Positions 50,501 through 60,937 are shown, numbered from the stretch's first letter. The stretch: DNA of 64,000 nucleotides from Vreelandella alkaliphila (GCF_016107625.1 NZ_JABASV010000009.1:1-64000), one strand, 5' to 3'. Notes: generated by a model from the letters alone, not told the origin. Numbers and translations are program-made.

Positions 50501-51808
50501 ATGAGCGGTTCAAACGCACACCAAAACATAGCCCTACAGCAATTAGCTGCGGGGAATGTGCCCGCTTATATCCAGGTGCTCGGTCAAGGCGCTAGGGCAG
50601 CCGCCAGAGAGCTGCGTCGTGCTGATACAGGATTGAAAAATCGTGCGCTTGAAGCAATGGCATCGCGCCTGACGGCATCTAAACAATTAATACTAGAAGC
50701 TAATGCGCTTGATTTACAGCGTGGCAAAGAAACCGGCCTAGACGCTGCATTGCTTGATCGTCTGGCGCTTAATGATGCGCGAATTGATGCCATGGTCGAA
50801 GGTCTTCACCAAGTGGCTGCACTACCTGATCCCGTTGGCGAAATTGACGATATGCGCTATCGCCCAAGCGGAATTCAAGTTGGCAAAATGCGCGTGCCTC
50901 TAGGGGTTATTGGCATTATTTATGAATCTCGCCCAAACGTTACCCTTGAGGCAGCAAGCCTGTGCTTAAAATCGGGTAATGCTTGCTTGCTGCGCGGAGG
51001 TTCTGAGGCCAGTGCGTCAAATGCGGCGATTAGTAGTTGTATCCAAGAGGGGCTAGCTGACGCTGGCTTGCCAGCTGAATCAGTGCAGGTTGTTGCCACC
51101 ACCGATCGCGCTGCGGTGGGTGCGATGATTAGTATGCCCGAGTACGTCGACGTCATTATTCCAAGAGGTGGTAAGTCTCTGATCGAACGCATTTCCCGCG
51201 AAGCAACGGTGCCGGTCATTAAACATCTTGATGGGGTTTGTCACGTTTACATCGACACTACGGCAGATCCCGCTAAAGCACTGGCCATCGCGGTAAACGC
51301 GAAAACGCATCGCTATGGCACCTGCAATACGATGGAAACGCTGCTGGTGGATGCGCCGATTGCCGATATCGTGCTGCCAGAGTTGGCTCGTGCCTACGCC
51401 GAGCACCATGTAGAGCTACGTGGTTGCGAGCGTACACGAGCATTGCTGCCCCAAGTGGCGTTGGCCACCGAAGAAGACTGGGGCGCTGAGTACCTTGCGC
51501 CTATTTTAGCGATTAAAGTCGTCGATGGTATGGATGAGGCGATTCAGCATATCGAGCAATATGGCTCCCATCATACTGATGCCATTGTGACTCAAGACAT
51601 CAGTCTAGCGAGACGCTTCATGGCTGAGGTCGACTCAAGCTCAGTCATCGTAAATGCTTCTACGCGCTTTGCTGATGGCTTTGAGTATGGACTGGGCGCA
51701 GAAATTGGTATCTCAACCGATAAGCTGCATGCGCGAGGGCCGGTTGGATTAGAAGGGCTTACAACGCAAAAATATGTCGTCTTTGGTGATGGGCAAATCA
51801 GGCAATGA
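50501..51808 (+). CDS. proA: glutamate-5-semialdehyde dehydrogenase
   Basis: ProA reduces gamma-glutamyl phosphate to glutamate semialdehyde in proline synthesis. The aldehyde-dehydrogenase fold shows [39 protein letters not shown] (about 130-170), [32 protein letters not shown], and the nucleophile Cys in [15 protein letters not shown]. At 435 residues it is slightly longer than usual at the N-terminus. The ATG of nadD overlaps its stop (ATGA), which starts the conserved envelope block. Confidence 0.95.
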   Translation: MSGSNAHQNIALQQLAAGNVPAYIQVLGQGARAAARELRRADTGLKNRALEAMASRLTASKQLILEANALDLQRGKETGLDAALLDRLALNDARIDAMVEGLHQVAALPDPVGEIDDMRYRPSGIQVGKMRVPLGVIGIIYESRPNVTLEAASLCLKSGNACLLRGGSEASASNAAISSCIQEGLADAGLPAESVQVVATTDRAAVGAMISMPEYVDVIIPRGGKSLIERISREATVPVIKHLDGVCHVYIDTTADPAKALAIAVNAKTHRYGTCNTMETLLVDAPIADIVLPELARAYAEHHVELRGCERTRALLPQVALATEEDWGAEYLAPILAIKVVDGMDEAIQHIEQYGSHHTDAIVTQDISLARRFMAEVDSSSVIVNASTRFADGFEYGLGAEIGISTDKLHARGPVGLEGLTTQKYVVFGDGQIRQ

Positions 51809-52464
51809 GTTCAACACCCATGCGAATAGGCATGCTGGGGGGCACATTTGATCCTGTACATCTGGGGCATTTGCGAAGTGCCGTTGAGGTTCGTGAAGCC
51901 CTGGAGCTTGATCGTTTACACATGATTCCCGCACCTCAGCCGCCTCTGCGTGATACGCCTCAGGTGTCACCGGAACAGCGTTTTGAGTTGTTAAGGCTAG
52001 GTATTAGCGACACGCCAGGTGTGATGGCTGATGATCGGGAGCTGCGCCGCGAAGGGCCTTCTTATAGCGTGGATACGCTTGCCGAGCTGCGGCAAGCGTA
52101 TGGCGATAGCGCGAGTCTAGTGATGATTATCGGGTTCGATGCTTTTCTAAGGTTAGCCAAATGGCACAAAGCTAATCAGATATTCTCTTTAGCACATCTC
52201 GTTGTGATCGCTCGACCTGGCTATAACGCGCGGTGGCCTGAGGAATTAAGGGAACTGGTGGGTAATCGTGAAGTCGATAGTGTGGATGAACTGATGCGAA
52301 GCCCTAATGGTAATGTTCTGACGCTGGCCTTGCCCTCCATGATGGCGATTTCGGCTACTTATATAAGAGAGCGTTTAGAAAAGGGCAAAAGCGTTCGTTA
52401 TCTACTGCCTGAGGCCGTCGAGGAAGCCATTCTGCGGCATGGTTTCTATCATTCTGGTGAATAG
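51805..52464 (+). CDS. nadD: nicotinate-nucleotide adenylyltransferase
   Basis: NadD makes deamido-NAD from nicotinate mononucleotide and ATP. The nucleotidyl-transferase start [23 protein letters not shown] (7-29) contains the H-x-G-H motif, and the C-terminal segment [33 protein letters not shown] carries the ISATxIR motif. A methionine at codon 6 is an alternative start. Its start overlaps proA. The coupling to rsfS/rlmH is standard for the group. Confidence 0.95.
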   Translation: MSSTPMRIGMLGGTFDPVHLGHLRSAVEVREALELDRLHMIPAPQPPLRDTPQVSPEQRFELLRLGISDTPGVMADDRELRREGPSYSVDTLAELRQAYGDSASLVMIIGFDAFLRLAKWHKANQIFSLAHLVVIARPGYNARWPEELRELVGNREVDSVDELMRSPNGNVLTLALPSMMAISATYIRERLEKGKSVRYLLPEAVEEAILRHGFYHSGE

Positions 52465-52571
52465 CGCTGGCAGTCAGGAAAGAAGCCGTTACAATGGCCG
52501 GCTAATTGACTGAATATCACTGAGCTTGCTTTTGCTGAGCTTACGACAACAAGGGGTTGCCTTTAGGAGCC

Positions 52572-52958
52572 ATGCACATCGATACACTTAAAAATCTAGC
52601 GGTTGATGCCCTAGAAGAACTTAAAGCACGAGATATTACGCAGTTAGATGTTTCCAAACTGACTGAAGTTACTGATTTGATGCTGATCGCCAGTGGTACG
52701 TCTACTCGCCACGTGGCTGCCTTAGCGCAAAATGTTGTGGAAAAGGCCAAAGCGTCAGGCCTTGCGCCCCGAGGTGTTGAAGGTGGCGATAATGCTGACT
52801 GGGTATTGGTCGATTTAGGCGATGTGGTTGTCCATATTATGTTGCCTGAAGCGAGAGCCCTCTATGATCTTGAGCGCTTATGGGCAGACCTACCCAATGA
52901 CGCTGGGGCTATTAGTGAGTCGCTCAAACGGTTTGAAGAGCGAGCCACGATGTCATGA
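52572..52958 (+). CDS. rsfS: ribosome silencing factor RsfS
   Basis: RsfS binds uL14 and blocks 50S-30S joining in starvation. The 128-residue protein has the family core DITQLDVSKLTEVTDLMLIASGTSTRHVAALAQNVVEKAKASGLAPRGVEGGDNADWVLVDLGDVVVHIMLPEARALYDLERLW. A TTG at 52557 opens the frame five codons earlier; the ATG at 52572 gives MHIDTLKNLAV and is preferred although AGGAG is close to it. The next gene overlaps by four bases. Confidence 0.94.
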   Translation: MHIDTLKNLAVDALEELKARDITQLDVSKLTEVTDLMLIASGTSTRHVAALAQNVVEKAKASGLAPRGVEGGDNADWVLVDLGDVVVHIMLPEARALYDLERLWADLPNDAGAISESLKRFEERATMS

Positions 52959-53422
52959 AGATCCGGCTGTTAGCGGTGGGCACCAAAATGCCTGCGTGGG
53001 TTGAGGAGGGCATTGAGACCTACCGCAAACGGCTGCCTCGAGACTTCTCGCTTGAAATTGAAGAGATTCCACTCGGTCAGCGTGGCAAAAATGCTGATAT
53101 AGCCAAAGCGCGTGCGCAAGAGGCTCAGCGTATACGTGACAAGCTTCGTGGCGACGAGTATATCGTGGCACTTGAGGTTAAGGGTAAGACCTGGAGTACC
53201 GAACAACTTGCTGACGAAGCCGACGCTTGGCGCATGTTGGGCAAAGATATTGTGTTGTTGGTGGGAGGACCAGATGGCTTAGAGCCATCCCTTTCAGCAA
53301 TGGCGGATAAAGCGTGGTCTTTATCGCCTCTCACGTTGCCGCACCCACTGGTACGCATAATGCTGGCTGAGCAACTTTACCGGGCGTGGACACTGTTAGT
53401 AGGTCATCCCTATCATCGATAA
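52955..53422 (+). CDS. rlmH: 23S rRNA (pseudouridine(1915)-N(3))-methyltransferase RlmH
   Basis: RlmH is a SPOUT-class enzyme that methylates pseudouridine 1915 of 23S rRNA in assembled 70S ribosomes. The 155-residue sequence has the start MKIRLLAVGTKMPAWVEEG, the trefoil-knot SAM site DIVLLVGGPDGLEPS and the C-terminal PHPLVRIMLAEQLYRAWTLLVGHPYHR, all diagnostic. Its ATG overlaps the rsfS stop (ATGA), the usual pairing. Confidence 0.96.
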   Translation: MKIRLLAVGTKMPAWVEEGIETYRKRLPRDFSLEIEEIPLGQRGKNADIAKARAQEAQRIRDKLRGDEYIVALEVKGKTWSTEQLADEADAWRMLGKDIVLLVGGPDGLEPSLSAMADKAWSLSPLTLPHPLVRIMLAEQLYRAWTLLVGHPYHR

Positions 53423-53457
53423 TTGCTTTTTGTCTGATTTGAGAGTCATCGTTACCC

Positions 53458-55365
53458 ATGCCTAAGCGCCGTGACACGCTTAAAAACCCTGAGCAAGAAT
53501 TGCGTATTTTTCGTGTCAGGGCGCTACTTGCCGTTTTGGTGGTGGTTGTTTTGACGGGATTGCTGACTGGACGATTAGCATACTTGCAGATCGTTCAGCA
53601 CGATTTATACAGTACTCGCTCCGAAAAAAACCGTGTCCGTGTCGAACCGCTGCCCCCCAATCGGGGGTTGATTTATGACCGCAATGGCGTCCTCCTTGCC
53701 GAAAATCGCCCTACCTATAACCTCACGTTGGTGCGCGAACGCGTTGATGATTTAGATGAAACGCTGGCGCTGTTAGTTGAGCTTCTAGACTTGCCCGAAG
53801 ATGATATTGAAGCGTTCAATGTCCGTTCCCGGCAACGCCAACGCCCGTTTCAGCCTGCGCTTTTAATGAGTGATTTGAGCGAAGACCAAATCGCACGGTT
53901 AGCGGTGAATCGGCATCGTCTACCAGGGGTTGAAGTAGAGGCACAGCTTCTTCGTTATTATCCTGATGCCGAAATGATGGCCCACTCACTGGGCTACGTA
54001 GGGCGCATCAACGCAGAAGAGATGCAAACCCTAGATGCTGGGCGATATGCGGGAACACACTTTATTGGTAAAACAGGGATTGAGCGCTTTTACGAGACGG
54101 AACTGCACGGGCAGGCGGGGCTGCGTAAAGTTGAAACGAATGCACGTGGGCGTGTACTTAGAGAGCTTGGTCGTACTGATCCGGTACCTGGGGAAAACCT
54201 TACTTTAACGCTTGATAAGTCAATGCAAATGCTGGCTTACGAGCTGTTAGATGGCAGGCGTGGATCTATCGTCGCGATCGTTCCTGGGACGGGTGAAATC
54301 CTCGCCATGGTATCGACGCCTGGCTTTGATAGTAATCAGTTCGTGACGGGAATTGATGTCGCTTCTTATCGCGGCTTGCAGGAAAATATCGACCTCCCGC
54401 TGTTTAATCGAGCAATTCGTGGCCATTATCCGCCAGGTTCGACCATTAAACCTTTTTTGGCGCTTGCGGGGCTGGTCGAGGGTGTTATCACTCCCGATAG
54501 CACGATTAATGATCCTGGTTTCTATCAGTTACCCAATGACTCTCGTCGCTATCGTAATTGGTTGCGTTGGGGGCATGGTCGGGTAGACATGGAGCGGTCT
54601 ATTGCTGTTTCAAACAATACTTACTATTACACCTTAGCTCATGATTTGGGTATCGATAATCTGCATGAACAAATGACCAACTTTGGTTTTGGCCAACGTG
54701 TTGCTCATGACGTGCAAGGTGAAAGCACTGGCCTGATGCCGTCTCGTGACTGGAAGCGGGCACGCTTTAATCAGCCTTGGTATCCCGGTGAAACACTCTC
54801 TGTGGGAATTGGGCAGGGTTACTGGCAAGTAACTCCGTTACAACTGGCTAGTGCAACGGCTACATTGGCTAATCGCGGTCATTGGGTAAAGCCACGTCTT
54901 GCGTTAGCAATAGGTGAAGAGCCCTTAGCGTTGGATTTGCCGGATACGCTGCCCGATATTCAGTTGGATAATGACAACTGGTGGGACCGTGTTTTCAGTG
55001 GCATGGAAAAAGTTATCAGCGGTAATGAAGGTACAGCACGCCGTACGGGAGTAGGGCTAGAGTACCGTATGGGGGGGAAATCAGGCACCGCCCAGGTGTT
55101 CTCGCTTGGACAAGATCAGCGTTACAACGCCGCAGAACTTGAGGAGCGCTTACGCGATCACGCTCTTTTTATGGCGTTTGCGCCAATCGACGACCCTCAA
55201 ATTGCGGTCTCAGTCATTGTTGAAAATGCTGGAGGCGGTAGTACGCATGCCGCTCATTTGGCGCGTGCGATGACCGATGCATGGATATTAAGAGACGATG
55301 CGCCAGACGTTGAAGAAGTTAAAGAAGTATTGGAAGAAGATACTGCCAACGTGGAGGGTAACTAA
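53458..55365 (+). CDS. mrdA: penicillin-binding protein 2
   Basis: PBP2 is the transpeptidase of the elongation machinery. One membrane helix is at about 19-41. The transpeptidase motifs are S328-T-I-K331 (PPGSTIKPFLALAG), S-N-N (in AVSNNTYYYTLA) and K-S-G-T (GGKSGTAQVF). The pedestal domain includes RVEPLPPNRGLIYDRNGVLLAENRPTYNL. The 635-residue length is normal; the C-terminus has an acidic tail. RodA, its glycosyltransferase partner, follows with a one-base overlap (TAATG). Confidence 0.96.
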   Translation: MPKRRDTLKNPEQELRIFRVRALLAVLVVVVLTGLLTGRLAYLQIVQHDLYSTRSEKNRVRVEPLPPNRGLIYDRNGVLLAENRPTYNLTLVRERVDDLDETLALLVELLDLPEDDIEAFNVRSRQRQRPFQPALLMSDLSEDQIARLAVNRHRLPGVEVEAQLLRYYPDAEMMAHSLGYVGRINAEEMQTLDAGRYAGTHFIGKTGIERFYETELHGQAGLRKVETNARGRVLRELGRTDPVPGENLTLTLDKSMQMLAYELLDGRRGSIVAIVPGTGEILAMVSTPGFDSNQFVTGIDVASYRGLQENIDLPLFNRAIRGHYPPGSTIKPFLALAGLVEGVITPDSTINDPGFYQLPNDSRRYRNWLRWGHGRVDMERSIAVSNNTYYYTLAHDLGIDNLHEQMTNFGFGQRVAHDVQGESTGLMPSRDWKRARFNQPWYPGETLSVGIGQGYWQVTPLQLASATATLANRGHWVKPRLALAIGEEPLALDLPDTLPDIQLDNDNWWDRVFSGMEKVISGNEGTARRTGVGLEYRMGGKSGTAQVFSLGQDQRYNAAELEERLRDHALFMAFAPIDDPQIAVSVIVENAGGGSTHAAHLARAMTDAWILRDDAPDVEEVKEVLEEDTANVEGN

Positions 55366-56528
55366 TGAGGTCATGGCAAACCCTCTCTCGCCCATTACGT
55401 CGTTATCCAGTACGCCCACCCGATAGTGGTATTGCTCGGCGCAAAAGCATCTGGGAGCGGATTCACCTTGATCCGTGGCTGTTAGGTTTGCTGCTGTTGC
55501 TGATGGGTGGTGGTCTATTAGTGCTTTATAGCGCTTCCGGGCAGCGTATTGATACCGTGATTGCTCAAGCTATACGTTTTGGTGTTGCCATCGCTGTTAT
55601 GGTGGTTATTGCCCAATTATCGCCTTCCACGTTTCTGCGCTGGGCTCCCTTGGCTTACGGCTTGGGTCTAGCTATGTTGTTGGCAGTTGAAATAGCGGGT
55701 GATGTGGGTATGGGGGCAAAGCGGTGGCTTGAAATACCGGGTGTTATTCGGTTTCAACCATCTGAAATGATGAAATTAGCGGTGCCACTGATGGTGGCTG
55801 CCTATCTGAATCGTTGCCAATTACCGCCACGTTTCAAGCATATTTTTGTATGCGCGGTGATAATCGGCTTGCCGGTGGTGCTTACAGCTATTCAACCGGA
55901 TCTTGGGACGTCGCTTTTAGTGGCCAGCGCGGCGGTTATTGTCGTGCTTTTGGCAGGTTTGTCCTGGCGCCTAATTGGTTTGATTGCTGCCTTAATTGCA
56001 GCAGGGCTTCCTGTTCTATGGATGAATATGCACAACTATCAGCGTCAACGGGTTTTAACATTCCTGGATCCAGATAGCGACCCCTTAGGGTCGGGTTGGA
56101 ATATTATTCAATCAACAACAGCGATAGGCAGCGGTGGCTTATGGGGGAAAGGCTGGCTTGAGGGTACTCAGTCTCAATTAGAATTCCTGCCTGAGCGCCA
56201 TACGGATTTTATTATTGCCGTGCTGGGTGAAGAGTTTGGTCTGGTGGGAATGCTCGTGCTGCTATCCCTGTATGTCATGATTGTGGGGAGAGGTCTTTGG
56301 CTGGCAACCTCTGCTCAGGACACCTTCGGGCGACTTTTTGCAGGCAGTATTATCCTGACGTTTTTTATATATGTGTTTGTCAATGTCGGCATGGTAAGTG
56401 GTATTTTGCCCGTTGTTGGCGTACCGCTGCCGCTAGTGAGCTATGGCGGGACTTCTAGCGTGACCTTGCTGGCAGGGTTCGGTATTCTCATGTCAATACA
56501 TGCCCATCGGCGGTTGTTGCCGCGCTAG
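55365..56528 (+). CDS. rodA: rod-shape peptidoglycan glycosyltransferase RodA
   Basis: RodA is the SEDS-family glycan polymerase that works with PBP2. The 387-residue protein has about ten membrane helices. Motifs include MGAKRWLEIPGVIRFQPSEMMKLAVPLMVA, IQPDLGTSLLVASAA (with the conserved acidic residue), LTFLDPDSDPLGSGWNIIQSTTAIGSGGLWGKGWLEGTQSQLEFLPERHTDFI and GVPLPLVSYGGTSSVTLL. The first 30 residues are a basic cytoplasmic lead. It overlaps the mrdA stop by one base. Confidence 0.96.
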   Translation: MRSWQTLSRPLRRYPVRPPDSGIARRKSIWERIHLDPWLLGLLLLLMGGGLLVLYSASGQRIDTVIAQAIRFGVAIAVMVVIAQLSPSTFLRWAPLAYGLGLAMLLAVEIAGDVGMGAKRWLEIPGVIRFQPSEMMKLAVPLMVAAYLNRCQLPPRFKHIFVCAVIIGLPVVLTAIQPDLGTSLLVASAAVIVVLLAGLSWRLIGLIAALIAAGLPVLWMNMHNYQRQRVLTFLDPDSDPLGSGWNIIQSTTAIGSGGLWGKGWLEGTQSQLEFLPERHTDFIIAVLGEEFGLVGMLVLLSLYVMIVGRGLWLATSAQDTFGRLFAGSIILTFFIYVFVNVGMVSGILPVVGVPLPLVSYGGTSSVTLLAGFGILMSIHAHRRLLPR

Positions 56529-56575
56529 TATCGAATAGATAAGTAGCGGTGCTTTTTCACAGGAGTGGTTAGTTA

Positions 56576-57592
56576 ATGAAATGGGCCCGAAATAAAGCAA
56601 GCGGCTGCATGGCAGCTATGTTACTGGCGTGTGCTTACACGGTTGCATGGGCTGACGACGCGTCGCCTTTTGATCCTCAGCAGCATGAAGGTACTCAACA
56701 GCTAGTTGACGAGTTAGCAGAACAAGGAATTCCTCGGCAATGGCTAACAGATGCCCTGAATCAAGCCAGCTTTAGCCAATCTGTTTTGGACGCGATGGAA
56801 GGTGCGGCTGAACGTCGCTTACGTTGGTATGAGTATCGCGATATCTTCTTAACTCAGCAACGTATTGAGGAGGGAGCCGACTTCATCAGTGAGTATGAGG
56901 ATGCGTTTGCTCGGGCTGAGGATGTGTATGGTGTCCCACCAGAGATCATTGCTGCCATTATTGGTGTTGAAACCTATTACGGTAAGCATAAAGGGCGTCA
57001 CCTTGTATTAGACTCATTGGCAACATTAGCCTTCAACCATCCTGTCCGTGGTGGCTTTTTCCGGGGCGAACTGGCGGCTTTTTTGAAAATCGCTCATGAG
57101 CAAGGCGTTGAGGTTGACGAGCTTTATGGTTCGTATGCAGGCGCAATGGGGTATCCCCAGTTTATTCCCACGAGTTATCAAGCCTATGCCGTCGATTTTG
57201 ACGGTGATGGTAAACGAGATTTATGGGAGAATCCGGTTGATGCCATTGGCAGCGTGGCGAACTACTTTGCTGTACATGGTTGGCAGCGTGATGGGGCAAT
57301 TTATCATGAGGCCGATGGCCCTGATTCAGCGCCTGAAACGCTTCCTATTAACCAAACCAGTAAGCCTGATGTGACTGTATCTGAGGCGATTGAAGCTGGC
57401 ATTGAACCACAAAGTGCGCTTGATCCAGAGTTACTTGTGGTGCCTTTAAGGCTCGAGCTTGCCGATGATAGTATCCAATATCGCTTGGGGGAATATAACT
57501 TTTACGTTATTACCCGCTATAACCACAGCCATCTCTATGCAATGGCGGTGACAGAGCTATCAGAAGCGATTGCACGGCAGGTTGAGGGCTAA
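56576..57592 (+). CDS. mltB: lytic murein transglycosylase B
   Basis: MltB cleaves peptidoglycan glycan strands with formation of anhydromuropeptides. A signal peptide is at 1-26 (GCMAAMLLACAYTVAWA); C13 is not in a convincing lipobox, so this may be a soluble periplasmic form. The catalytic Glu132 is in IIAAIIGVETYYGKHKGRH, and GSYAGAMGYPQFIPTSYQAYAVDFDGDGKRDLWENPVDAIGSVANYF is the family signature. It lies between rodA and rlpA, as in pseudomonads. Confidence 0.94.
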   Translation: MKWARNKASGCMAAMLLACAYTVAWADDASPFDPQQHEGTQQLVDELAEQGIPRQWLTDALNQASFSQSVLDAMEGAAERRLRWYEYRDIFLTQQRIEEGADFISEYEDAFARAEDVYGVPPEIIAAIIGVETYYGKHKGRHLVLDSLATLAFNHPVRGGFFRGELAAFLKIAHEQGVEVDELYGSYAGAMGYPQFIPTSYQAYAVDFDGDGKRDLWENPVDAIGSVANYFAVHGWQRDGAIYHEADGPDSAPETLPINQTSKPDVTVSEAIEAGIEPQSALDPELLVVPLRLELADDSIQYRLGEYNFYVITRYNHSHLYAMAVTELSEAIARQVEG

Positions 57593-57594
57593 AT

Positions 57595-58569
57595 ATGAGA
57601 ACAGTGCTGTCTGAGGCTCGTGGCATAGGTGGTGCGGTGATCATCATGGCGTTGGTTAGCGGCTGTGCCAGCCATGAAGCTCAACAAAATAGCGCCAATC
57701 AGCCTGCTAGTAAGCCTGCTGAAAGTGCGAGCGGGGCGCTCAGCAGTGGAGCAAGTAGTGGTGGTGAATCGACGGGGGAGCGCTATGCAATGACCGGCGA
57801 CGCGTATCCGTTAGAGCCGCCGGATGTGAGCAAGGTGCCAAACGCTGAGCCTCGCATAGAACCGCTATCGCGTTCCGGTAATCGCTCCACTTATGAAGTG
57901 TGGGGTGAAACCTATCATGTATTGCCGGATGCAACGGGCTACGTGAAGCAAGGGACGGCCTCCTGGTACGGTGAAAAATTCCATGGCTATGCCACATCAA
58001 ACGGTGAAATTTATGACATGTATAAAATGTCTGCGGCTCACCGTTCGTTGCCACTGCCAACATTCGCCCGTGTCACCAGTTTAGACAGCGGTCAATCTGT
58101 TATCGTGCGCGTCAATGATAGGGGGCCTTTTCATAGCGACCGTGAAATAGATCTTTCCTATGCAGCGGCTGCACGGCTAGGCTTTTTAGATAATGGTACT
58201 GGCGCCGTTCGGGTTGAGGCTATCGAGCCTGAACAATGGCTGGCTCAGCAAGGTAGGAGTAGCCGTCCAGTCGATGAGGTGCCTTCGGCATCTTCTACTG
58301 TGAATGCACGGCCTGTTCCAAATATTGCTGCTCAGCGACCAATGGCAGCGGATGACGCGATTTATCTACAAATTGCGGCACTGGGCAGTGAAGAAGGAGC
58401 CCAGCAGTTGCAGCAACGTTTGGTTAGTGAGCTCCCTCATAAAGTACGGGTGATGAGTGATGCAGATGTGCATCGTGTGCAGGTTGGGCCAGTGAGCCCT
58501 AATCAGGAAACCCAAGCACGTGAAGAACTCCGTCGGGCGGGCTTCCCACAAGTGTTTATCGTGAGATAG
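57595..58569 (+). CDS. rlpA: septal-ring lytic transglycosylase RlpA family lipoprotein
   Basis: A 324-residue lipoprotein. The lipobox LVSGC places the lipidated Cys at residue 24. A low-complexity Ser/Gly/Ala linker (about 30-65) follows. The double-psi beta-barrel domain holds GTASWYGEKFHGYATSNGEIYDMYKMSAAHRSLPLPTFARVTSLDSGQSVIVRVNDRGPFHSDREIDLSYAAAARLG (about 120-200). A SPOR domain (about 250-324) targets denuded glycan at the septum. In pseudomonads RlpA is a transglycosylase specific for such glycan. It starts two bases after mltB. Confidence 0.94.
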   Translation: MRTVLSEARGIGGAVIIMALVSGCASHEAQQNSANQPASKPAESASGALSSGASSGGESTGERYAMTGDAYPLEPPDVSKVPNAEPRIEPLSRSGNRSTYEVWGETYHVLPDATGYVKQGTASWYGEKFHGYATSNGEIYDMYKMSAAHRSLPLPTFARVTSLDSGQSVIVRVNDRGPFHSDREIDLSYAAAARLGFLDNGTGAVRVEAIEPEQWLAQQGRSSRPVDEVPSASSTVNARPVPNIAAQRPMAADDAIYLQIAALGSEEGAQQLQQRLVSELPHKVRVMSDADVHRVQVGPVSPNQETQAREELRRAGFPQVFIVR

Positions 58570-58637
58570 TTCACCCCATTTATTAGCTAAAATAACGTGC
58601 TTCGTTGACGTTTTTTCTTTGTTGTGAGAAGTAAGAG

Positions 58638-59840
58638 ATGAATGTATTGATGTCTATTCGCCGTACCGCTGGGCTTTGTTTGTTTGCGGTTTTTGCCGTG
58701 GTGTCTTCACCGGCCGTAGCTCAGGTGATACCTCAGCCGCAAACGATTATTCCCTCCGCTCCTCAGCTAGCGGCGAGCTCATGGATTCTGATGGATGCCA
58801 ACAGCGGTCGTATTCTTGCTGAGCATAATTCTGATGAACGCTTACCGCCAGCCAGCCTGACTAAACTCATGACCGCTTATTTGGTCGAGCGTGAGTTAGA
58901 TCGCGGCACAATTAGCTTGACTGATATGGTTAATATCAGTGAGAAAGCTTGGCGTACCGGTGGCTCCAAGATGTTCATCGAGGTAGGCGATCAAGTCTCG
59001 GTCGATAATCTGCTGCATGGCATTATTATTGTATCCGGTAATGATGCTAGCGTGGCGATGGCAGAGCATCTAGCTGGTGGCGAAACGCCATTTGCCGATT
59101 TGATGAATCAGCATGCTACGCGCTTAGGAATGCACAATACTAATTTCCAAAATCCGACAGGTCTTCCTGGCGATAATCACTACTCCACCGCTCACGATAT
59201 GGCGTTGTTGTCACAGCATATTATTAACGACTACCCTGAGCACTATACTATTTACTCTCAACGCAACTTCGCGTTTGGTGGCATCGACCAGCCAAACCGT
59301 AACCGGTTGCTATGGCGCGACCCGAGTGTCGATGGTTTGAAAACCGGTTGGACAACGGAGGCGGGCTACTGTCTTGTCTCTTCGGCCGAGCGTGATGGCA
59401 TGCGGCTAATTTCAGTTGTGATGGGCACTAACTCAGAAGAGGCGCGAGCGCAGGAAACGCAAAAGCTACTCAGCTACGGCTTCCGCTTCTATGAAACGAT
59501 GAAGCTCTATGAGCGTGGTGCAGTGCTTGCAACGCCACGGGTATGGGGCGGTGATAGTAATGAGTTGCGTGTTGGCGTTGATGATGAAGTGTTTATGACA
59601 CTTCCGCGCAACCGTAATGAAGAGTTGCGTGCTCGCTTGAACCTGGATAGCGATCTTCAAGCGCCGATTGCCGTGGGTGATGATGTCGGTACGTTAGAAG
59701 TATATTTAGGTGAAGAAATGGTTGGTGAGCGCCAGCTAGTGGCGCTAGAAAATGTTGAAGAGGGTGGCTTGTTTAAGCGCCTATTTGACCAAGTAAGGCG
59801 TTTCTTCAGTGGTTTGATTAGCAACTTTACTGATAAGTAG
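58638..59840 (+). CDS. dacA: D-alanyl-D-alanine carboxypeptidase (PBP5/6)
   Basis: DacA trims the terminal D-Ala of the pentapeptide stem. A signal peptide is at 1-28. The catalytic motifs are S73-L-T-K76 (PPASLTKLMTAYLVE), S-G-N in IIVSGNDASVAMAEHLAG and K-T-G in SVDGLKTGWTTEAGYCLVSSAE. A C-terminal beta domain ends in the amphipathic helix FKRLFDQVRRFFSGLISNF, which anchors the protein to the outer face of the inner membrane. A 10-bp hairpin follows the gene. Confidence 0.95.
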   Translation: MNVLMSIRRTAGLCLFAVFAVVSSPAVAQVIPQPQTIIPSAPQLAASSWILMDANSGRILAEHNSDERLPPASLTKLMTAYLVERELDRGTISLTDMVNISEKAWRTGGSKMFIEVGDQVSVDNLLHGIIIVSGNDASVAMAEHLAGGETPFADLMNQHATRLGMHNTNFQNPTGLPGDNHYSTAHDMALLSQHIINDYPEHYTIYSQRNFAFGGIDQPNRNRLLWRDPSVDGLKTGWTTEAGYCLVSSAERDGMRLISVVMGTNSEEARAQETQKLLSYGFRFYETMKLYERGAVLATPRVWGGDSNELRVGVDDEVFMTLPRNRNEELRARLNLDSDLQAPIAVGDDVGTLEVYLGEEMVGERQLVALENVEEGGLFKRLFDQVRRFFSGLISNFTDK

Positions 59841-59847
59841 CCACGAG

Positions 59848-59885
59848 CTTAAGCGCAGGATTTTTAGTATTTTGCGCTTAAGTTA
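59848..59885 (+). terminator. hairpin after dacA
   Basis: CTTAAGCGCA (59848-59857) and TGCGCTTAAG (59873-59882) form a perfect 10-bp stem with a 15-base loop. Only a weak T-rich tail follows, so termination may be partial before ybeD. Confidence 0.6.
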
Positions 59886-59958
59886 TTAATCTTATAAGGC
59901 TGTACTGCACTCGTACCCTGAGCAGAAGTATCTATATATTCCCGTGTAAAGGCGAGCT

Positions 59959-60270
59959 ATGAAAAAAGGCGCGAAAAATGGGCTAAGAGATTTACGTCAG
60001 CCTGAAGTAAACGAGCCACCTAAAATCACTTTTCCCTGTGATTACTCATTGAAAGTGGTTGGCGATGCTGCTGAGGATTTTCCAGCCTGCGTGTGCCAAG
60101 TGATTGTTAAACATTCCCCAGATTTTGATGAGACGTCGCTTCAAGTCATCGACAGCCGTAACGGCCGTTTTCAATCTGTGCGTGTGACTATTGTAGCCAC
60201 TGGCGAACAGCAATTACGCCAGCTGTTTGATGATCTGAAGGCTACAGGTCGCGTACACATGGTGGTATGA
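59959..60270 (+). CDS. ybeD: YbeD-like DUF493 protein
   Basis: A 103-residue protein of the DUF493/YbeD family with an ACT-like fold: [84 protein letters not shown]. It has the family's FPCDY opening and VHMVV end. Its role is unknown but it is nearly always next to lipB. The stop overlaps the lipB ATG (ATGA). Confidence 0.93.
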   Translation: MKKGAKNGLRDLRQPEVNEPPKITFPCDYSLKVVGDAAEDFPACVCQVIVKHSPDFDETSLQVIDSRNGRFQSVRVTIVATGEQQLRQLFDDLKATGRVHMVV

Positions 60271-60929
60271 CCTTGGCTAGTCAACCTATTGAGTTGCATC
60301 AGCTTGGCCATCGTGCCTACTTGCCTGTGTGGAGCGCGATGCGCGAACTCACCGACACGCGAGACGAGACAACGCCTGATCAATTCTGGCTAGTTGAGCA
60401 CGATCCCGTTTTTACTCAGGGGCAGGCGGGTAAGCCCGAACATGTGTTAATGCCAGGTGATATCCCTGTCGTGAAAACGGATCGTGGGGGGCAGGTAACC
60501 TACCATGGCCCAGGCCAAATTGTATTATATCCATTGCTGGACGTTAGGCGTGGCAAGATTGGTGTTCGTGAGCTAGTAACTGCGCTAGAAAATTCGGTGA
60601 TTGACGTACTTGCGCTTTATGGCGTTTCTGCCTGGGCGAAACCAGATGCACCTGGCGTCTATGTCGACACGCAGCAAGGTGAGGCGAAAATTGCCTCGCT
60701 AGGGTTACGAATTCGGCGGGGCGCAAGCTATCACGGGGTTGCGCTAAACGTAGACGGTGACTTATCCCCCTTTGGGCGCATCAATCCCTGTGGCTATGCA
60801 GGTATGCAGGTAACGCGATTGGCTGATTTAGTGGCGCTGCCTGTCGCTCACCAAGTGGGGAGTCAACTAGCGTCTGCATTAGCTCAGCGGTTGGATCGTC
60901 AGTTGGTGGATGTATCCTTTACCCAATAA
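60267..60929 (+). CDS. lipB: lipoyl(octanoyl) transferase
   Basis: LipB moves octanoate from acyl carrier protein to apo-lipoyl domains. Conserved features are [13 protein letters not shown], the [22 protein letters not shown] active-site segment, the lysine K141 in [14 protein letters not shown] and the acyl-accepting Cys175 in [15 protein letters not shown]. It is 220 residues long. LipA follows in the opposite direction, converging at a hairpin. Confidence 0.96.
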   Translation: MTLASQPIELHQLGHRAYLPVWSAMRELTDTRDETTPDQFWLVEHDPVFTQGQAGKPEHVLMPGDIPVVKTDRGGQVTYHGPGQIVLYPLLDVRRGKIGVRELVTALENSVIDVLALYGVSAWAKPDAPGVYVDTQQGEAKIASLGLRIRRGASYHGVALNVDGDLSPFGRINPCGYAGMQVTRLADLVALPVAHQVGSQLASALAQRLDRQLVDVSFTQ

Positions 60930-60937
60930 TAAGCGAT